Shown: positions 14,801-24,842, counted from the stretch's first letter. The stretch: DNA of 64,000 nt from Shewanella psychropiezotolerans (GCF_007197555.1 NZ_CP041614.1:2720001-2784000), one strand, 5' to 3'. The notes: generated from the letters alone by a model not told the origin. Numbers and translations are program-made.

Positions 14801-17365
14801 ATGACACAAGCACAAGCAAAATACCTAAAAGACTACGCCGCACCTAGATTCAGCATCACTCATCTGGACTTGAGCTTTAACTTAGATGGGAAAGAAACTC
14901 AAGTGATCGCTAAGAGCCAGGTGGTTAGACGAGACAAACAAGCGCCAAGCTTGTTACTCGATGGTGATGAGATGAAAGTCTTATCGGTGAAGATCAATGG
15001 TGAAGATGTCAGTTACAAGCAAGGATTAACGAGCCTGAGTATAGATACAGAGCTCGATGAGTTTGAACTCGAGATAGTGACTCAGCTAGACCCGGAGGCA
15101 AACTTGAGCCTCGAAGGCCTCTACATGTCAGATGGGGCATATTGTACTCAGTGTGAGGCCGAAGGCTTCAGACGAATCACCTACTTCCTAGATAGACCCG
15201 ATGTGTTGGCCATCTATACGGTGCGTATAGAAGCCGATAAGGCCGCTTTCCCTTATCTTTTAAGCAATGGTAATCCGGTCGAAAAGGGCGATCTCGATGA
15301 CGACCGTCACTTTGCCAAGTGGCATGATCCATTTCCTAAGCCTGCTTACTTGTTTGCCCTAGTTGCCGGTGATTTTGACTTATTAGAAGATGAGTTTATT
15401 ACCCGTAGTAATAAAGCCGTAAAATTGCAGGTTTTTGTCGATAAAGGGAATTTAAATAAAGCGCATCATGCTATTGCGTCACTGAAAAAATCCATGGCGT
15501 GGGACGAGTCACGCTTTAATCTCGAGTATGATCTCGATATCTACATGATCGTAGCGGTGGATTTTTTCAACATGGGTGCCATGGAGAACAAGGGACTCAA
15601 TGTTTTCAACACTAAATATGTGTTAGCCGATACCAGCTCTGCTACCGATGATGATTACCATGGCATCGAAGCTGTAGTGGGACATGAGTATTTCCATAAC
15701 TGGACAGGAAATCGGGTGACTTGCAGAGACTGGTTCCAGTTGAGCCTCAAAGAGGGGTTAACAGTGTTCAGAGATCAAGAATTTAGTTCAGATCTGGGAT
15801 CGAGAGCGGTTAACCGTATTCATGCCATTAAGGTGATAAAGAATCAGCAGTTTGCCGAAGACTCAGGCCCAATGGCTCATCCTATACGTCCCGAATCTGT
15901 CATCGAGATGAATAACTTTTATACGGTCACTGTATATAACAAAGGTGCCGAAGTGATTCGGATGATGCATACCTTACTCGGGGAACAGAAATTTCAGGCC
16001 GGAATGCAGTTGTACTTCGAGCGTCATGATGGTCAGGCGGTCACTTGTGATGATTTCGTTGCCGCAATGCAAGATGCGAGCGGCGTAGATCTGGTTCAAT
16101 TTAGGCTGTGGTACAGTCAGTCGGGCACCCCAATGGTGACGGTTGAAGAAGATTATGATGAGGCAAACGCGTGTTACCGTTTAAGGATTAAGCAGAGCAC
16201 TCCTGAGTCGGCCGAGCAAAAAGACAAGCAAGCGCTGCATATTCCCTTCGATTTGGAGTTGTTATCCAGTCAAGGTGAGTCGATGTTGAGCGAAGTGCTC
16301 GATGTTAAACTGGCAAGCCAAGAGTTTACCTTTAATGATATCAATCAGAAACCTGTGCCATCTTTACTGCAGAATTTCTCTGCACCAGTTAAATTGGTAT
16401 TCGACTATTCCATTGAGCAATTGGTCCATCTAATGAGATTTGCCAACAGTGAAGTCGCTCGTTGGGAAGCATCAGTGACTCTGGTAAGCCAGTCGATTTG
16501 GGACAATGTCGCTAAGTTACAGCTCAATCAAGCCATGCATGTCGATCCCAGAGTCGTTGATGCCTATCGAGGTGTGCTGCTCTCTGAAAGCTTAGATCTT
16601 GCCTTAGTCGCAGAAATCTTTACTTTGCCGAGTGTTTCCGCCCTCATAGAGCAAGTTGAATCGGTAGAGCTCGATGCCTTAGCGACGGCGCGAGACTATG
16701 TAGCAGAAGAGATAGCCAATGCCTGTGAAGATGAGTTACTCACTCGCTATCGTGAACTGGTTGGACTCGATAATGCCGCTGCTCGTGCGCTTAAAAATAT
16801 CTGTCTACTCCTGCTTCAAAAAGTCTCTGATGAATATCAAGACTACGCCGAGAAACAGTATCGTCACGCGGAGAATATGACTGATAGTTTAGGGGCGCTT
16901 CAAGCCGTGAATGGTGAGGCATCACCTATCAGAACTGAGCTGATGTCTGATTATGAAACTAAGTGGAAAGCGACGCCATTAGTGATGGATAAATGGCTGA
17001 CGTTACATGCGACTTGTGGTGATGATAATTGTTTGGACACCTTAGTGGCCTTGACTGAACATGAGTCTTTTAGCTACTCAAATCCTAATAGGGTTAGATC
17101 ATTAGTCGCTGCTTTCGCCGCCGGTAATCTGGTTCAATTTCATGATATCCAAGGTAAGGGCTATGACTTTTTAACCGATGCGATCATCAAGCTTAATAAG
17201 GTGAACCCTCAGGTAGCTGCGCGTATCATTACGCCTTTGATTCAATTTAAAAAGTTTGATTCAACCAGACAGGCTATGATGAAAGCATCCCTCGAGCGTA
17301 TCTTAGGTCTACCAGATTTGTCGAAAGATCTGTATGAGAAAGTGTCCAAGGCACTTGTCCTCTAA
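14801..17365 (+). CDS. pepN: aminopeptidase N (M1 zinc metallopeptidase)
   Basis: This 854-residue cytoplasmic enzyme removes N-terminal amino acids during protein turnover. The M1 signature residues are present: the exopeptidase motif GAMEN at 259-263, and zinc site HEYFH at 295-299 followed by NWTGNRVTCRDWF and the third ligand Glu in LKEGLTVF. The C-terminal region is the all-helical PepN domain ending in ILGLPDLSKDLYE. Length fits the family (E. coli 870). It has its own terminator upstream, so it is probably transcribed independently of prc. Confidence 0.96.
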   Translation: MTQAQAKYLKDYAAPRFSITHLDLSFNLDGKETQVIAKSQVVRRDKQAPSLLLDGDEMKVLSVKINGEDVSYKQGLTSLSIDTELDEFELEIVTQLDPEANLSLEGLYMSDGAYCTQCEAEGFRRITYFLDRPDVLAIYTVRIEADKAAFPYLLSNGNPVEKGDLDDDRHFAKWHDPFPKPAYLFALVAGDFDLLEDEFITRSNKAVKLQVFVDKGNLNKAHHAIASLKKSMAWDESRFNLEYDLDIYMIVAVDFFNMGAMENKGLNVFNTKYVLADTSSATDDDYHGIEAVVGHEYFHNWTGNRVTCRDWFQLSLKEGLTVFRDQEFSSDLGSRAVNRIHAIKVIKNQQFAEDSGPMAHPIRPESVIEMNNFYTVTVYNKGAEVIRMMHTLLGEQKFQAGMQLYFERHDGQAVTCDDFVAAMQDASGVDLVQFRLWYSQSGTPMVTVEEDYDEANACYRLRIKQSTPESAEQKDKQALHIPFDLELLSSQGESMLSEVLDVKLASQEFTFNDINQKPVPSLLQNFSAPVKLVFDYSIEQLVHLMRFANSEVARWEASVTLVSQSIWDNVAKLQLNQAMHVDPRVVDAYRGVLLSESLDLALVAEIFTLPSVSALIEQVESVELDALATARDYVAEEIANACEDELLTRYRELVGLDNAAARALKNICLLLLQKVSDEYQDYAEKQYRHAENMTDSLGALQAVNGEASPIRTELMSDYETKWKATPLVMDKWLTLHATCGDDNCLDTLVALTEHESFSYSNPNRVRSLVAAFAAGNLVQFHDIQGKGYDFLTDAIIKLNKVNPQVAARIITPLIQFKKFDSTRQAMMKASLERILGLPDLSKDLYEKVSKALVL

Positions 17366-17448
17366 ATTTGGAAGTGATTTTTGACCATACCAGCCACTAG
17401 CAGCTTAGGTTTCTAGGGGCTTATATCTCATTTCTTGTAGTTGCCCCT

Positions 17449-17664
17449 ATGATTTTTTATTTTTCACTCAATGTCACTTATCACGATTTCCAGCAATTCT
17501 ACCGGGGTGAGGTGAATAAGGTCGAAGTCCATGACCGTAATGGTAGAACCTTGTGGATCCATGGTAGACATTTTCGCCGTTTCTTAACACGCTCAGGTAT
17601 TGTGGGTCAGTTTAAGATGGAGATAAACGCTCAAGGTGAGCTTGTGTCACTTTGTAAACTCTAA
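17449..17664 (+). CDS. DUF2835 family protein
   Basis: This 71-residue protein is of unknown function. It carries the family pattern YHDFQQFYRGEVNKVEV, then GRTLWIHGRHFRRFLTRSGI, ending in a short acidic/hydrophobic stretch. It lies 83 bases downstream of pepN on the same strand, an association I recall from Shewanella genomes. There is no signal peptide or membrane segment. The second codon (Ile, giving MIFYFSL) could be read as a mildly hydrophobic N-terminus but is too short for export. Confidence 0.82.
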   Translation: MIFYFSLNVTYHDFQQFYRGEVNKVEVHDRNGRTLWIHGRHFRRFLTRSGIVGQFKMEINAQGELVSLCKL

Positions 17665-17989
17665 ACTATTATAGAGTAATTACTTCAAACGAACGATTTA
17701 TTACTTCCTTGCTTCTCACTCTCTCTATCTGTAGTTAATTAACTGTATTTACAGTTAATTAACTTGCCTTATCTGCATTATAATTTCCATCTAGTTTCAA
17801 TTTTAAATCAAGTGTTTGAAATAATGCTTTAAAACCAGCTAACGTCTTTAATTCTTTAGAAGATTTTCTTAAATTCCGCCTTGCTCATCACATGTAATTG
17901 CTGTAACAATGGTGTTACCTGCACGCTAACAAGATGTTGGTTGCCATTCCTAATAACAAGAATTCAGCAGGTTACGGAGAAGCGCTAAA
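17665..17989. other. intergenic region upstream of the DUF1302 operon
   Basis: This AT-rich 325-base gap contains a strong inverted repeat (annotated separately) and presumably the promoter of the four-gene module. A ribosome site (TACGGAGAAG) lies just before 17990. I see no small gene in it. Confidence 0.6.
17733..17764. promoter_or_regulatory. perfect 13-bp inverted repeat (candidate operator)
   Basis: The arms GTTAATTAACTG and CAGTTAATTAAC flank a TATTTA loop, with one further A-T pair outside. Each arm itself contains the palindrome GTTAATTAAC, so the site looks like a tandem pair of dyads suited to a dimeric regulator. It has no T-tract, arguing against a terminator. It lies about 225 bases before the DUF1302 gene. 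Confidence 0.5.
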
Positions 17990-20047
17990 ATGAAAAAGGT
18001 TAACAACGGCTTTACGAAGTCGACACTTGCTTTAGGGATCGTAGCGGCACTGAGCATGGGGATCTCATCCAGTGTCAATGCTGTATCTTTTAATTGGGGA
18101 GAAGTTGAAGGTACGTTCGATTCTACATGGTCAGCGGGTGCAAGCTGGCGTGTAGAGGGGCGTGATTGGGACAGCCACATAGGTAAGGTCAATCACCCAC
18201 AATTTGATTGGTCTAACTATTCTGCATTTGGTGATACCAAGTACACGTCGGATCAGATCTGGGCACAGCCCGGCTCTTATTCCAGTAACGGTGACTTGAG
18301 CAATCTACTCTATTCTCAGGGCGATACTACAGCAGTCGTGTTTAAGGGCTTGCATGAGCTATCGCTTAAGTATAAAAATTTCGGTGTGTTTGCTCGTGGT
18401 ATGTATTTCTACGATCAAAAAGCCAATAACGGCAGCTATGGTTTTAGCGACCCGTTGACGGGAAATGAGTACGACCCCTGCGCCGATTCCAAATCTTCAG
18501 AGGTGCAATGTAAAGACATTCGCCTGTTAGATGCTTTCGTCTATGGTGATTTCGATTTTAACGATGGTGCCAATCCCCTGTCTGTTCGAGTCGGTCAACA
18601 GGTGGTTTCCTGGGGGGAAAGCACACTCATCCCCCATGGTATCGGCGTGATCAATGCGGTGGATTTGAACATTCTCAATGCGCCAGGCGCCGAGCTCAAG
18701 GAAGCGTACAGACCTCAAGGTATGGTTTGGGCATCTTTTGGCGTCACAAATGAACTTTCGGTGGAAGCTTTCTATCAGTACGATTGGGAGCCAGTTTGGG
18801 TGCCAACACCAGGTTCATATTTCTCGACTAATGATTTCGCCGGTTACGGTGGTTACGGCCAGAATGCCCAGCTAGGTTTTCAGTCTAATCCTGACATGAA
18901 CCTTGAGTTTCTTGAGGGTGAATATAATAATTTAGCACAGCTAGTTGCTGCTGGAATGTTCGATACAAACGGTGAGTTAGATATCAACAAGTTTCGCGAT
19001 GCAGCCCTAGCGTATTCTACAAAAGCCACGTTAGTCCAAGATCAAGCCAGTGCCAGTGATTCGGGACAGTACGGTTTAAAGCTTGGCTACTATGCACCCC
19101 AGCTGGGAGAGACCGAGTTTGGCCTGTATTACATGAACTATCACAGTCGTCGTCCGTTAATTAGCGGGACGACAGCAAACTACACAAACGAAGCTTTACT
19201 CAGGGATGGTGAAACACTTCGTGGTGCTGTGGGAGCTGTAGATAGGGCTACACTATTAGGTTTGGAGAGTTTCTCTAAGGCGCAAATTGAGTATCCGGAA
19301 GACATTCAGCTCTATGGATTTAGCTTCAACACGCTTATCGGTGATACGTCGGTGGCGGGTGAGATTGCCCATCGTCAAGATGAGCCTCTGCAGATTGACG
19401 ATGTGGAACTCCTGTTCGCCGCCATGCCGCAACAGCTGGCTAATGCAGGTCTCAGGCCAGATCTTGATGGGATATCTCAAATGGACAATGTTGCCCCGGG
19501 CCAATATGCCGAAGGTTACATTCGCTTAGATACTACACAGGCTCAGGCGACCTTTACTCATCTATTTGGTCCGACATTCGGTACCAGTAATCTGGTGATG
19601 TTGGCCGAGATAGGTGGTGTCTGGATCCACGACATGCCAGGATTTGATGAGCTAAGACTCAATGGTCCGGGTACAGCCCGTTCAGGTGGTAATCCTGATA
19701 TGCCGGGAATTATCGAAGCCGTTCACAATGGCCCTGAGACTAACCCATTCCCGACGGACTTTGCATGGGGTTATCGTCTGGTTGCCAAAGCGGATTACAA
19801 CAACTTGTTTGCCGGGGTAAATATGTCGCCGCGGATAATTTTCTCACATGATGTTGAGGGTATCACTCCCGATCCTATGTTCCTGTTCACCGAAGGCAAG
19901 AAGTCAGTGTCTGTAGGCGTTAACTTCGATTACCAGAGCCGTTGGGGAGCAGATTTTTCCTATAACAGCTTCTTCGGTGGCGTAGGCACAACAAATCAGA
20001 TGTCAGACCGTGATTACGTGTCATTTAACATCAAATATTCAATCTAA
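17990..20047 (+). CDS. DUF1302 outer-membrane beta-barrel protein
   Basis: This 685-residue secreted protein has a signal peptide ending about residue 31 (SSSVNA/VSFNWGEVEG). The long beta-rich body is full of aromatic/Gly strands and ends in YVSFNIKYSI, a typical outer-membrane barrel C-terminus. The DUF1302 family pattern includes VRVGQQVVSWGEST and the segment beginning GINAVDLN. It is the first gene of a module with DUF1329, YCF48-like and RND genes, 18 bases before the second. Family members are thought to be outer-membrane channels for hydrophobic compounds; substrate is unknown here. Confidence 0.9.
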   Translation: MKKVNNGFTKSTLALGIVAALSMGISSSVNAVSFNWGEVEGTFDSTWSAGASWRVEGRDWDSHIGKVNHPQFDWSNYSAFGDTKYTSDQIWAQPGSYSSNGDLSNLLYSQGDTTAVVFKGLHELSLKYKNFGVFARGMYFYDQKANNGSYGFSDPLTGNEYDPCADSKSSEVQCKDIRLLDAFVYGDFDFNDGANPLSVRVGQQVVSWGESTLIPHGIGVINAVDLNILNAPGAELKEAYRPQGMVWASFGVTNELSVEAFYQYDWEPVWVPTPGSYFSTNDFAGYGGYGQNAQLGFQSNPDMNLEFLEGEYNNLAQLVAAGMFDTNGELDINKFRDAALAYSTKATLVQDQASASDSGQYGLKLGYYAPQLGETEFGLYYMNYHSRRPLISGTTANYTNEALLRDGETLRGAVGAVDRATLLGLESFSKAQIEYPEDIQLYGFSFNTLIGDTSVAGEIAHRQDEPLQIDDVELLFAAMPQQLANAGLRPDLDGISQMDNVAPGQYAEGYIRLDTTQAQATFTHLFGPTFGTSNLVMLAEIGGVWIHDMPGFDELRLNGPGTARSGGNPDMPGIIEAVHNGPETNPFPTDFAWGYRLVAKADYNNLFAGVNMSPRIIFSHDVEGITPDPMFLFTEGKKSVSVGVNFDYQSRWGADFSYNSFFGGVGTTNQMSDRDYVSFNIKYSI

Positions 20048-20065
20048 ATCACAAGGACAATAATA

Positions 20066-21430
20066 ATGAAGAAACTTGCGATATTGTCGGCGGCTGTGAT
20101 AGTTGCTTTGAGTGCACCGAGTGCATGGGCAAAAGTTACAGAGGCAGAAGCGGCTAAATTAGGCACTGAATTGACGCCTCTGGGCGGCGTTAAGTCGGCG
20201 AATGCCGATGGGTCAATTCCAGCCTGGGATGGTGGGATAACAACGCCTCCAGCTGGCTATAAGAAGGGGATGCATCATCCCGATCCGTTTGCTGGTGATA
20301 AGATAGAGTTTACTATCACCAATGCTAACAAGGATAAGTATAAAGCCCATCTTACCGATGGTCAGATCAAACTCTTTGAACTGTATCCTGACACTTACAA
20401 GATGAATGTCTACCAAACAAGACGTACAGCTTCTGTGCCTCAGTTTGTCTATGATGCAACTAAAGCGAACGCGACGCGTGCCGAGTTGGTTTCCCAGGGT
20501 AATGGCGTGAAAGGGGCATCTATCGGTGTACCTTTCCCGATCCCTGAGAATGGATTAGAGGTTATCTGGAATCATGTACTGCGTTTTCGTGGTGTCGATG
20601 TAAAAACTTCCCGTAGTCAAGCCGCGCCTACGGCTGGCGGCAGCTATACGTTGGTTGAAACTACCGAAGAGATACGTTTTCAGTATTCACGTCCTGAAAT
20701 GACGCTGGATAAGCTTGCTGCTTCAAATACTCTGTTTTATTTCAAACAAGTTGTGACTCAGCCTGCTCGTCTTGCGGGTACGGCTCTGCTCGTTAAAGAG
20801 ACCATGGATCAAGAAGCTTTGCCAAGGCAAGCCTGGACCTATAACACGGGACAGCGTCGAGTGCGTAAAGCACCTAATGTGGCATTCGATACGCCGGGTT
20901 CGGTCTCTGATGGCCTGAGAACAACGGATGATTTTGATATGTTCAATGGCTCGCCTGTTAGATATAACTGGGAGCTTATGGGCAAAAAGGAAATTTTTAT
21001 TCCTTATAACGATTACAAACTTCATTCAGATCAACTGGAGTACGATCAGATAATTAATCCGGGTCATATCAACCCTGAGTTTGTTCGTTGGGAAAAGCAT
21101 CGTGTTTGGGTGGTTAAGGCTCAACTTAAAGAGGGCATGCGACATATCTACAAGACGCGCGTCTTCTATATAGATGAAGATTCATGGCAGGTATCGCTTG
21201 CCGATATGTACGATAACCGTGATGAGCTATATCGTGTCGCGGTTGCACATGCAATTAACTACTACGAAGTACCAACACATTGGAGTACGTTAGAGGTCTT
21301 CCACGATCTTCAGTCCCGTCGTTATATCGCCATGGGTCTAGATAATGAAGGCCGTATGTATGATTTCGATGCCAAGCTCAGTGAAGCTAACTTCACTCCG
21401 GCAGCATTGAGACGTGCAGGTATTCGTTAA
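20066..21430 (+). CDS. DUF1329 periplasmic/outer-membrane-associated protein
   Basis: This 454-residue exported protein has a signal peptide cleaved after about residue 22 (SAPSAWA/KVTEAEA). Family features are KLGTELTPLGGVKSANADGSIPAW near the mature N-terminus and AWTYNTGQRRVRKAP in the middle. The fold is related to LolB/LolA-like lipid-binding beta structures, which would fit carriage of a hydrophobic ligand between the RND pump and the barrel; that is inference. An AAGGACA ribosome site precedes the start. It is second in the operon. Confidence 0.9.
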   Translation: MKKLAILSAAVIVALSAPSAWAKVTEAEAAKLGTELTPLGGVKSANADGSIPAWDGGITTPPAGYKKGMHHPDPFAGDKIEFTITNANKDKYKAHLTDGQIKLFELYPDTYKMNVYQTRRTASVPQFVYDATKANATRAELVSQGNGVKGASIGVPFPIPENGLEVIWNHVLRFRGVDVKTSRSQAAPTAGGSYTLVETTEEIRFQYSRPEMTLDKLAASNTLFYFKQVVTQPARLAGTALLVKETMDQEALPRQAWTYNTGQRRVRKAPNVAFDTPGSVSDGLRTTDDFDMFNGSPVRYNWELMGKKEIFIPYNDYKLHSDQLEYDQIINPGHINPEFVRWEKHRVWVVKAQLKEGMRHIYKTRVFYIDEDSWQVSLADMYDNRDELYRVAVAHAINYYEVPTHWSTLEVFHDLQSRRYIAMGLDNEGRMYDFDAKLSEANFTPAALRRAGIR

Positions 21431-21442
21431 CCCTCAGTTCCA

Positions 21443-21469
21443 AGGGGCGGTTTACCGCCCCTCTATTCT
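21443..21469 (+). terminator. hairpin between DUF1329 and YCF48-like genes
   Basis: The stem AGGGGCGG/CCGCCCCT with loop TTTA is followed by a weak T-rich stretch (CTATTCTTT). The genes on both sides are codirectional and belong to one module. It may act as a partial terminator or mRNA processing/stability hairpin that lowers expression of the downstream inner-membrane genes. Confidence 0.6.
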
Positions 21470-21483
21470 TTAAGGAAGTCTGT

Positions 21484-22509
21484 ATGTTGTTTAGCATGCT
21501 TCGATCAGTATCTATCTGTCTGTTTTTAGTCGTTTTGTCACAAGCTGGGGCGCTGGCTAATGAGGCCTATGATGTCAAAGGTCAAATACAAGCTTTAGCC
21601 ATTGATTCTATTATTCTCGATATTGCGACTAATGGAGACACAGTTCTGGCTGTGGGCGAACGGGGCCATGTTTTTATCTTCGATGAACAGGCAACGCCCC
21701 AGTGGCTGCAAGTGCCAAGCCCAACCAGCGCACATCTCACCAAGGCATTTTTAATCACCCCTCAACTTGGCTGGGCCGTTGGCCATGATGCGACCATAAT
21801 ACACACCCAAGATGGAGGGAAAACCTGGCAGTTACAGATGGAGTCTAAGGAAATTGAAAAACCCCTATTAGATATTCATTTCTTCGATGAGCTAAATGGC
21901 ATTGCGGTCGGTGCTTATGGGCTGTTTTATCGTACTAATGACGCCGGTGCACACTGGACAAGTGAGTATCATCAAGAATTATTATTCGAAGAAGATGTCG
22001 ACTACTTGGCCGAATTAAAGGCCGAGGACGAAGCGCTCTATTTGAGTGAGCGAAGCACCTTGCTACCACACTTTAACCGGGTTATTTCAACGATAAATGG
22101 CCAGTTGGTGATGGTGGGAGAGCTAGGTCTAGTGGCAGCTTCCAATGATCAAGGGCGGCAATGGCAGAAGCTAGATTTTATCTATGAAGGCTCCATGTTC
22201 AATGCTGTCTATGTTAAAAATTCATTATTTGTTATGGGGTTGCGGGGACATGTGTTTAAAACTGACGCAAGTCTGACAAACTGGCGTGAAATCTCATTAC
22301 CTGTGACCTCTACCATCAATGGCGTCATGGTAAAAAAGGACGGCAACCTTCGTCTCGTCGGTAATGCTGGTGTAATTATCGATGTAACGTTAGCGGGTAA
22401 AAGCCAGCTGATCGAGCAGCGCCAAGGTGAGAATTTAGTGTCCATAGTTCAAGATCCCCAAGGTCATACCTGGATTGCAGGTACCAAAGGCCTCTTCAAA
22501 CAACAATAA
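21484..22509 (+). CDS. YCF48/BNR-repeat (HCF136-like) exported protein
   Basis: This 341-residue protein has a signal peptide (to about residue 25, SQAGALA/NEAYD). Its repeated beta-propeller blades carry the pattern GWAVGHDATIIHTQDGGKTW and GIAVGAYGLFYRTNDAGAHW. It resembles plant/cyanobacterial photosystem II assembly factor HCF136 only through this propeller. In bacteria such genes accompany RND transporters of this module. It most likely forms a periplasmic adaptor or scaffold; no enzymatic motif is visible. It is 12 bases before the RND gene. Confidence 0.88.
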   Translation: MLFSMLRSVSICLFLVVLSQAGALANEAYDVKGQIQALAIDSIILDIATNGDTVLAVGERGHVFIFDEQATPQWLQVPSPTSAHLTKAFLITPQLGWAVGHDATIIHTQDGGKTWQLQMESKEIEKPLLDIHFFDELNGIAVGAYGLFYRTNDAGAHWTSEYHQELLFEEDVDYLAELKAEDEALYLSERSTLLPHFNRVISTINGQLVMVGELGLVAASNDQGRQWQKLDFIYEGSMFNAVYVKNSLFVMGLRGHVFKTDASLTNWREISLPVTSTINGVMVKKDGNLRLVGNAGVIIDVTLAGKSQLIEQRQGENLVSIVQDPQGHTWIAGTKGLFKQQ

Positions 22510-22521
22510 TAGGATCTTAAG

Positions 22522-24837
22522 ATGTTAGAAAAATTAGTTAATGGATTAGAATCCTTTTTATTCAGGCGACGGGCCTTCGTCATCTTGCTATTTATGTTAA
22601 CTACCATTTTCTTGGCGTTTCAGGCCAGTAATTTGAAAATGGATGCGGCTTTCATCAAGAATATCCCGCTCAATCACAGTTACATGCAAACCTACTTGAA
22701 GCACCAAAATGATTTCGGCGGTGCCAACAGCATCATGGTTGCCGTCGAAGACACGAGCGGTGATATTTTCAATGAAAACTTCTTCGATGCGTTAAAGAAT
22801 GTCCATGATCAGCTCTTCTTCATACCGGGTGTCGACAGGGCGCAAGTTAAATCCCTGTTTTCCCCTTCCACACGTTTTACCGAAGTGGTAGAAGATGGTT
22901 TTGCCGGCGGCCCGGTTATTCCAGCAGACTTTTCTACCACTGAGGCAGGCCTGGCGGTTGTTAGAGACAATATAGAAAAAGCGGGCATCGTCGGTCGACT
23001 CATTGCTGAAGATTATTCGGCCGCTATGGTCAAAGCTCAGTTAATGGACTTCGATCCCCAAACTGGCAAGCCACTCGATACCTTAGCGTTCGCGGCGCAG
23101 CTTGAAAAAGAATTGCGGACAAAATATGAAAACGAACATATAAAAATCCATATCATAGGCTTTGCCAAGATGGCGGGGGATGTGGCCGATGGGGCCAAGG
23201 GCGTCATGCTCTTCTTCCTTATCGCGATTGTCGTCACAGCGATCATGGTTTACCTCTTCTCTAAGTCATTTATTCTTACCTTGTTGCCCTTAACCTGTAG
23301 TTTAATCGCAGTGATCTGGCAGTTGGGCTTATTGACTGTAGTGGGCTTTGGGCTAGACCCTATGTCGATTCTGATCCCATTCCTGGTGTTTGCCATCGGG
23401 GTGAGTCACAGTGTGCAGATGATCAATGCCGTGCGCCGGCGAGTGCTCGAAGGGGAAACGAGTAAGGCCGCTGCTGCACTTGCTTTTAGAAGTTTATTGA
23501 TCCCTGGTGGCATCGCGCTTCTGTCCGATACCGTTGGGTTCTTAACCCTGTTATCTATAGATATTGGCATCATCAGAGAGCTGGCTATCTCTGCCTCTCT
23601 GGGTGTTGCCGTTATCATATTAACGAATCTGATCTTATTGCCACTCATCATCTCCTATACCCAAGTATTGGCAGTGAAATCGAGTGATGCCTCAATTGAG
23701 CGTACCAATCGAATCTGGGAGTTTTTGTCTCGATTTGCGACAACAAAATATGCTATCTGGGTGTTAGTGACGACAACGGCATTATATGCCTTAGGTTTGC
23801 AGCAAGCTAATTTAATGAAAGTGGGTGACTTACAGGGCGGGGCCCCCGCACTGCATTTTGACTCTCGCTACAATCAGGATACTTTTTACATCACAGATAA
23901 GTTTTCAATCACCACTGATGTGATGACGATTATCGTCGAAGCCTTCCCGGAAGCTTGCACTTACCACTCAGTGTTAACACAAATAGATGAATTTGAATGG
24001 TTAATGAGTAACACTCCTGGGGTGGAGACCACAGCCAGTTTGGCGTCGGTTGCCAAGCGAGTGAATGCCGGCTTCAATGAAGGCAATCCCAAATGGCAGA
24101 TTTTGCCTCGAACCACAGCGAGTCTGGTACAAGCGGTTGGGCGTGTACCGACGAGCTCCGGGCTACTTAATAGTGATTGTTCTGTCATGCCTATTTATCT
24201 TTTCTTGAAAGATCACAAGGCTGAGACGATAGAAGTTGTCATCGATAAAGTGAAAGCATTATCTGCGACGATGAATAATGACAAGTTGCAGTATCGACTC
24301 GCGTCGGGTCCTGTTGGCGTGATGGCCGCGACGAATGAAGCTGTGGCTGCGGCTCAATTACCTATGATGTTATATGTCTATGGAGCTGTATTCTTCCTCT
24401 GTCTGATAAGCTTTAAATCTCTTAAAGCGACGATATCTGTCATCTTGCCTTTGTATGTGGTGTCTACCTTGGCCCAGGCCTTGATGACACAACTCGATAT
24501 CGGTTTGGCTGTGAGCACCTTACCTGTGATAGCCCTAGGTGTCGGGATTGGTGTTGACTATGGTATCTATATCCTTTCCACTATGGCAGGCAGGCTAAGA
24601 GAGGGAATGCCGGTGCAACAGGCGTATTACGAAGCTCTGGTTGAGCGAGGCAGTGCGGTTATTTTTACCGGACTCACCTTGGCTATCGGTGTCAGTACCT
24701 GGTTCTTTTCGGCGCTTAAGTTTCAAATGGATATGGGAATACTGCTAACATTTATGTTTTTAGTAAATATGTTGGGGGCCATAATTATTTTACCGGCAAT
24801 AGGCGCGGTTCTGTGGCGAAAACCCAGAGAGGTATAA
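22522..24837 (+). CDS. RND-superfamily (MMPL-type) transporter
   Basis: This 771-residue inner-membrane protein has two matched halves. Each half is one helix, a large periplasmic loop and a five-helix bundle (first bundle about 232-390, second about 610-765). The motif GVGIGVDYGIYILS in the second half, and FAIGVSHSVQMINAV in the first, carry the conserved small/acidic residues of the sterol-sensing/RND class. It is shorter than AcrB-type pumps (about 1040) and matches hydrophobe exporters such as MmpL/HpnN. It is last in the module and followed by a terminator. The likely cargo is a lipid-like or otherwise hydrophobic molecule, unknown. Confidence 0.92.
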   Translation: MLEKLVNGLESFLFRRRAFVILLFMLTTIFLAFQASNLKMDAAFIKNIPLNHSYMQTYLKHQNDFGGANSIMVAVEDTSGDIFNENFFDALKNVHDQLFFIPGVDRAQVKSLFSPSTRFTEVVEDGFAGGPVIPADFSTTEAGLAVVRDNIEKAGIVGRLIAEDYSAAMVKAQLMDFDPQTGKPLDTLAFAAQLEKELRTKYENEHIKIHIIGFAKMAGDVADGAKGVMLFFLIAIVVTAIMVYLFSKSFILTLLPLTCSLIAVIWQLGLLTVVGFGLDPMSILIPFLVFAIGVSHSVQMINAVRRRVLEGETSKAAAALAFRSLLIPGGIALLSDTVGFLTLLSIDIGIIRELAISASLGVAVIILTNLILLPLIISYTQVLAVKSSDASIERTNRIWEFLSRFATTKYAIWVLVTTTALYALGLQQANLMKVGDLQGGAPALHFDSRYNQDTFYITDKFSITTDVMTIIVEAFPEACTYHSVLTQIDEFEWLMSNTPGVETTASLASVAKRVNAGFNEGNPKWQILPRTTASLVQAVGRVPTSSGLLNSDCSVMPIYLFLKDHKAETIEVVIDKVKALSATMNNDKLQYRLASGPVGVMAATNEAVAAAQLPMMLYVYGAVFFLCLISFKSLKATISVILPLYVVSTLAQALMTQLDIGLAVSTLPVIALGVGIGVDYGIYILSTMAGRLREGMPVQQAYYEALVERGSAVIFTGLTLAIGVSTWFFSALKFQMDMGILLTFMFLVNMLGAIIILPAIGAVLWRKPREV

Positions 24838-24842
24838 GTTAA

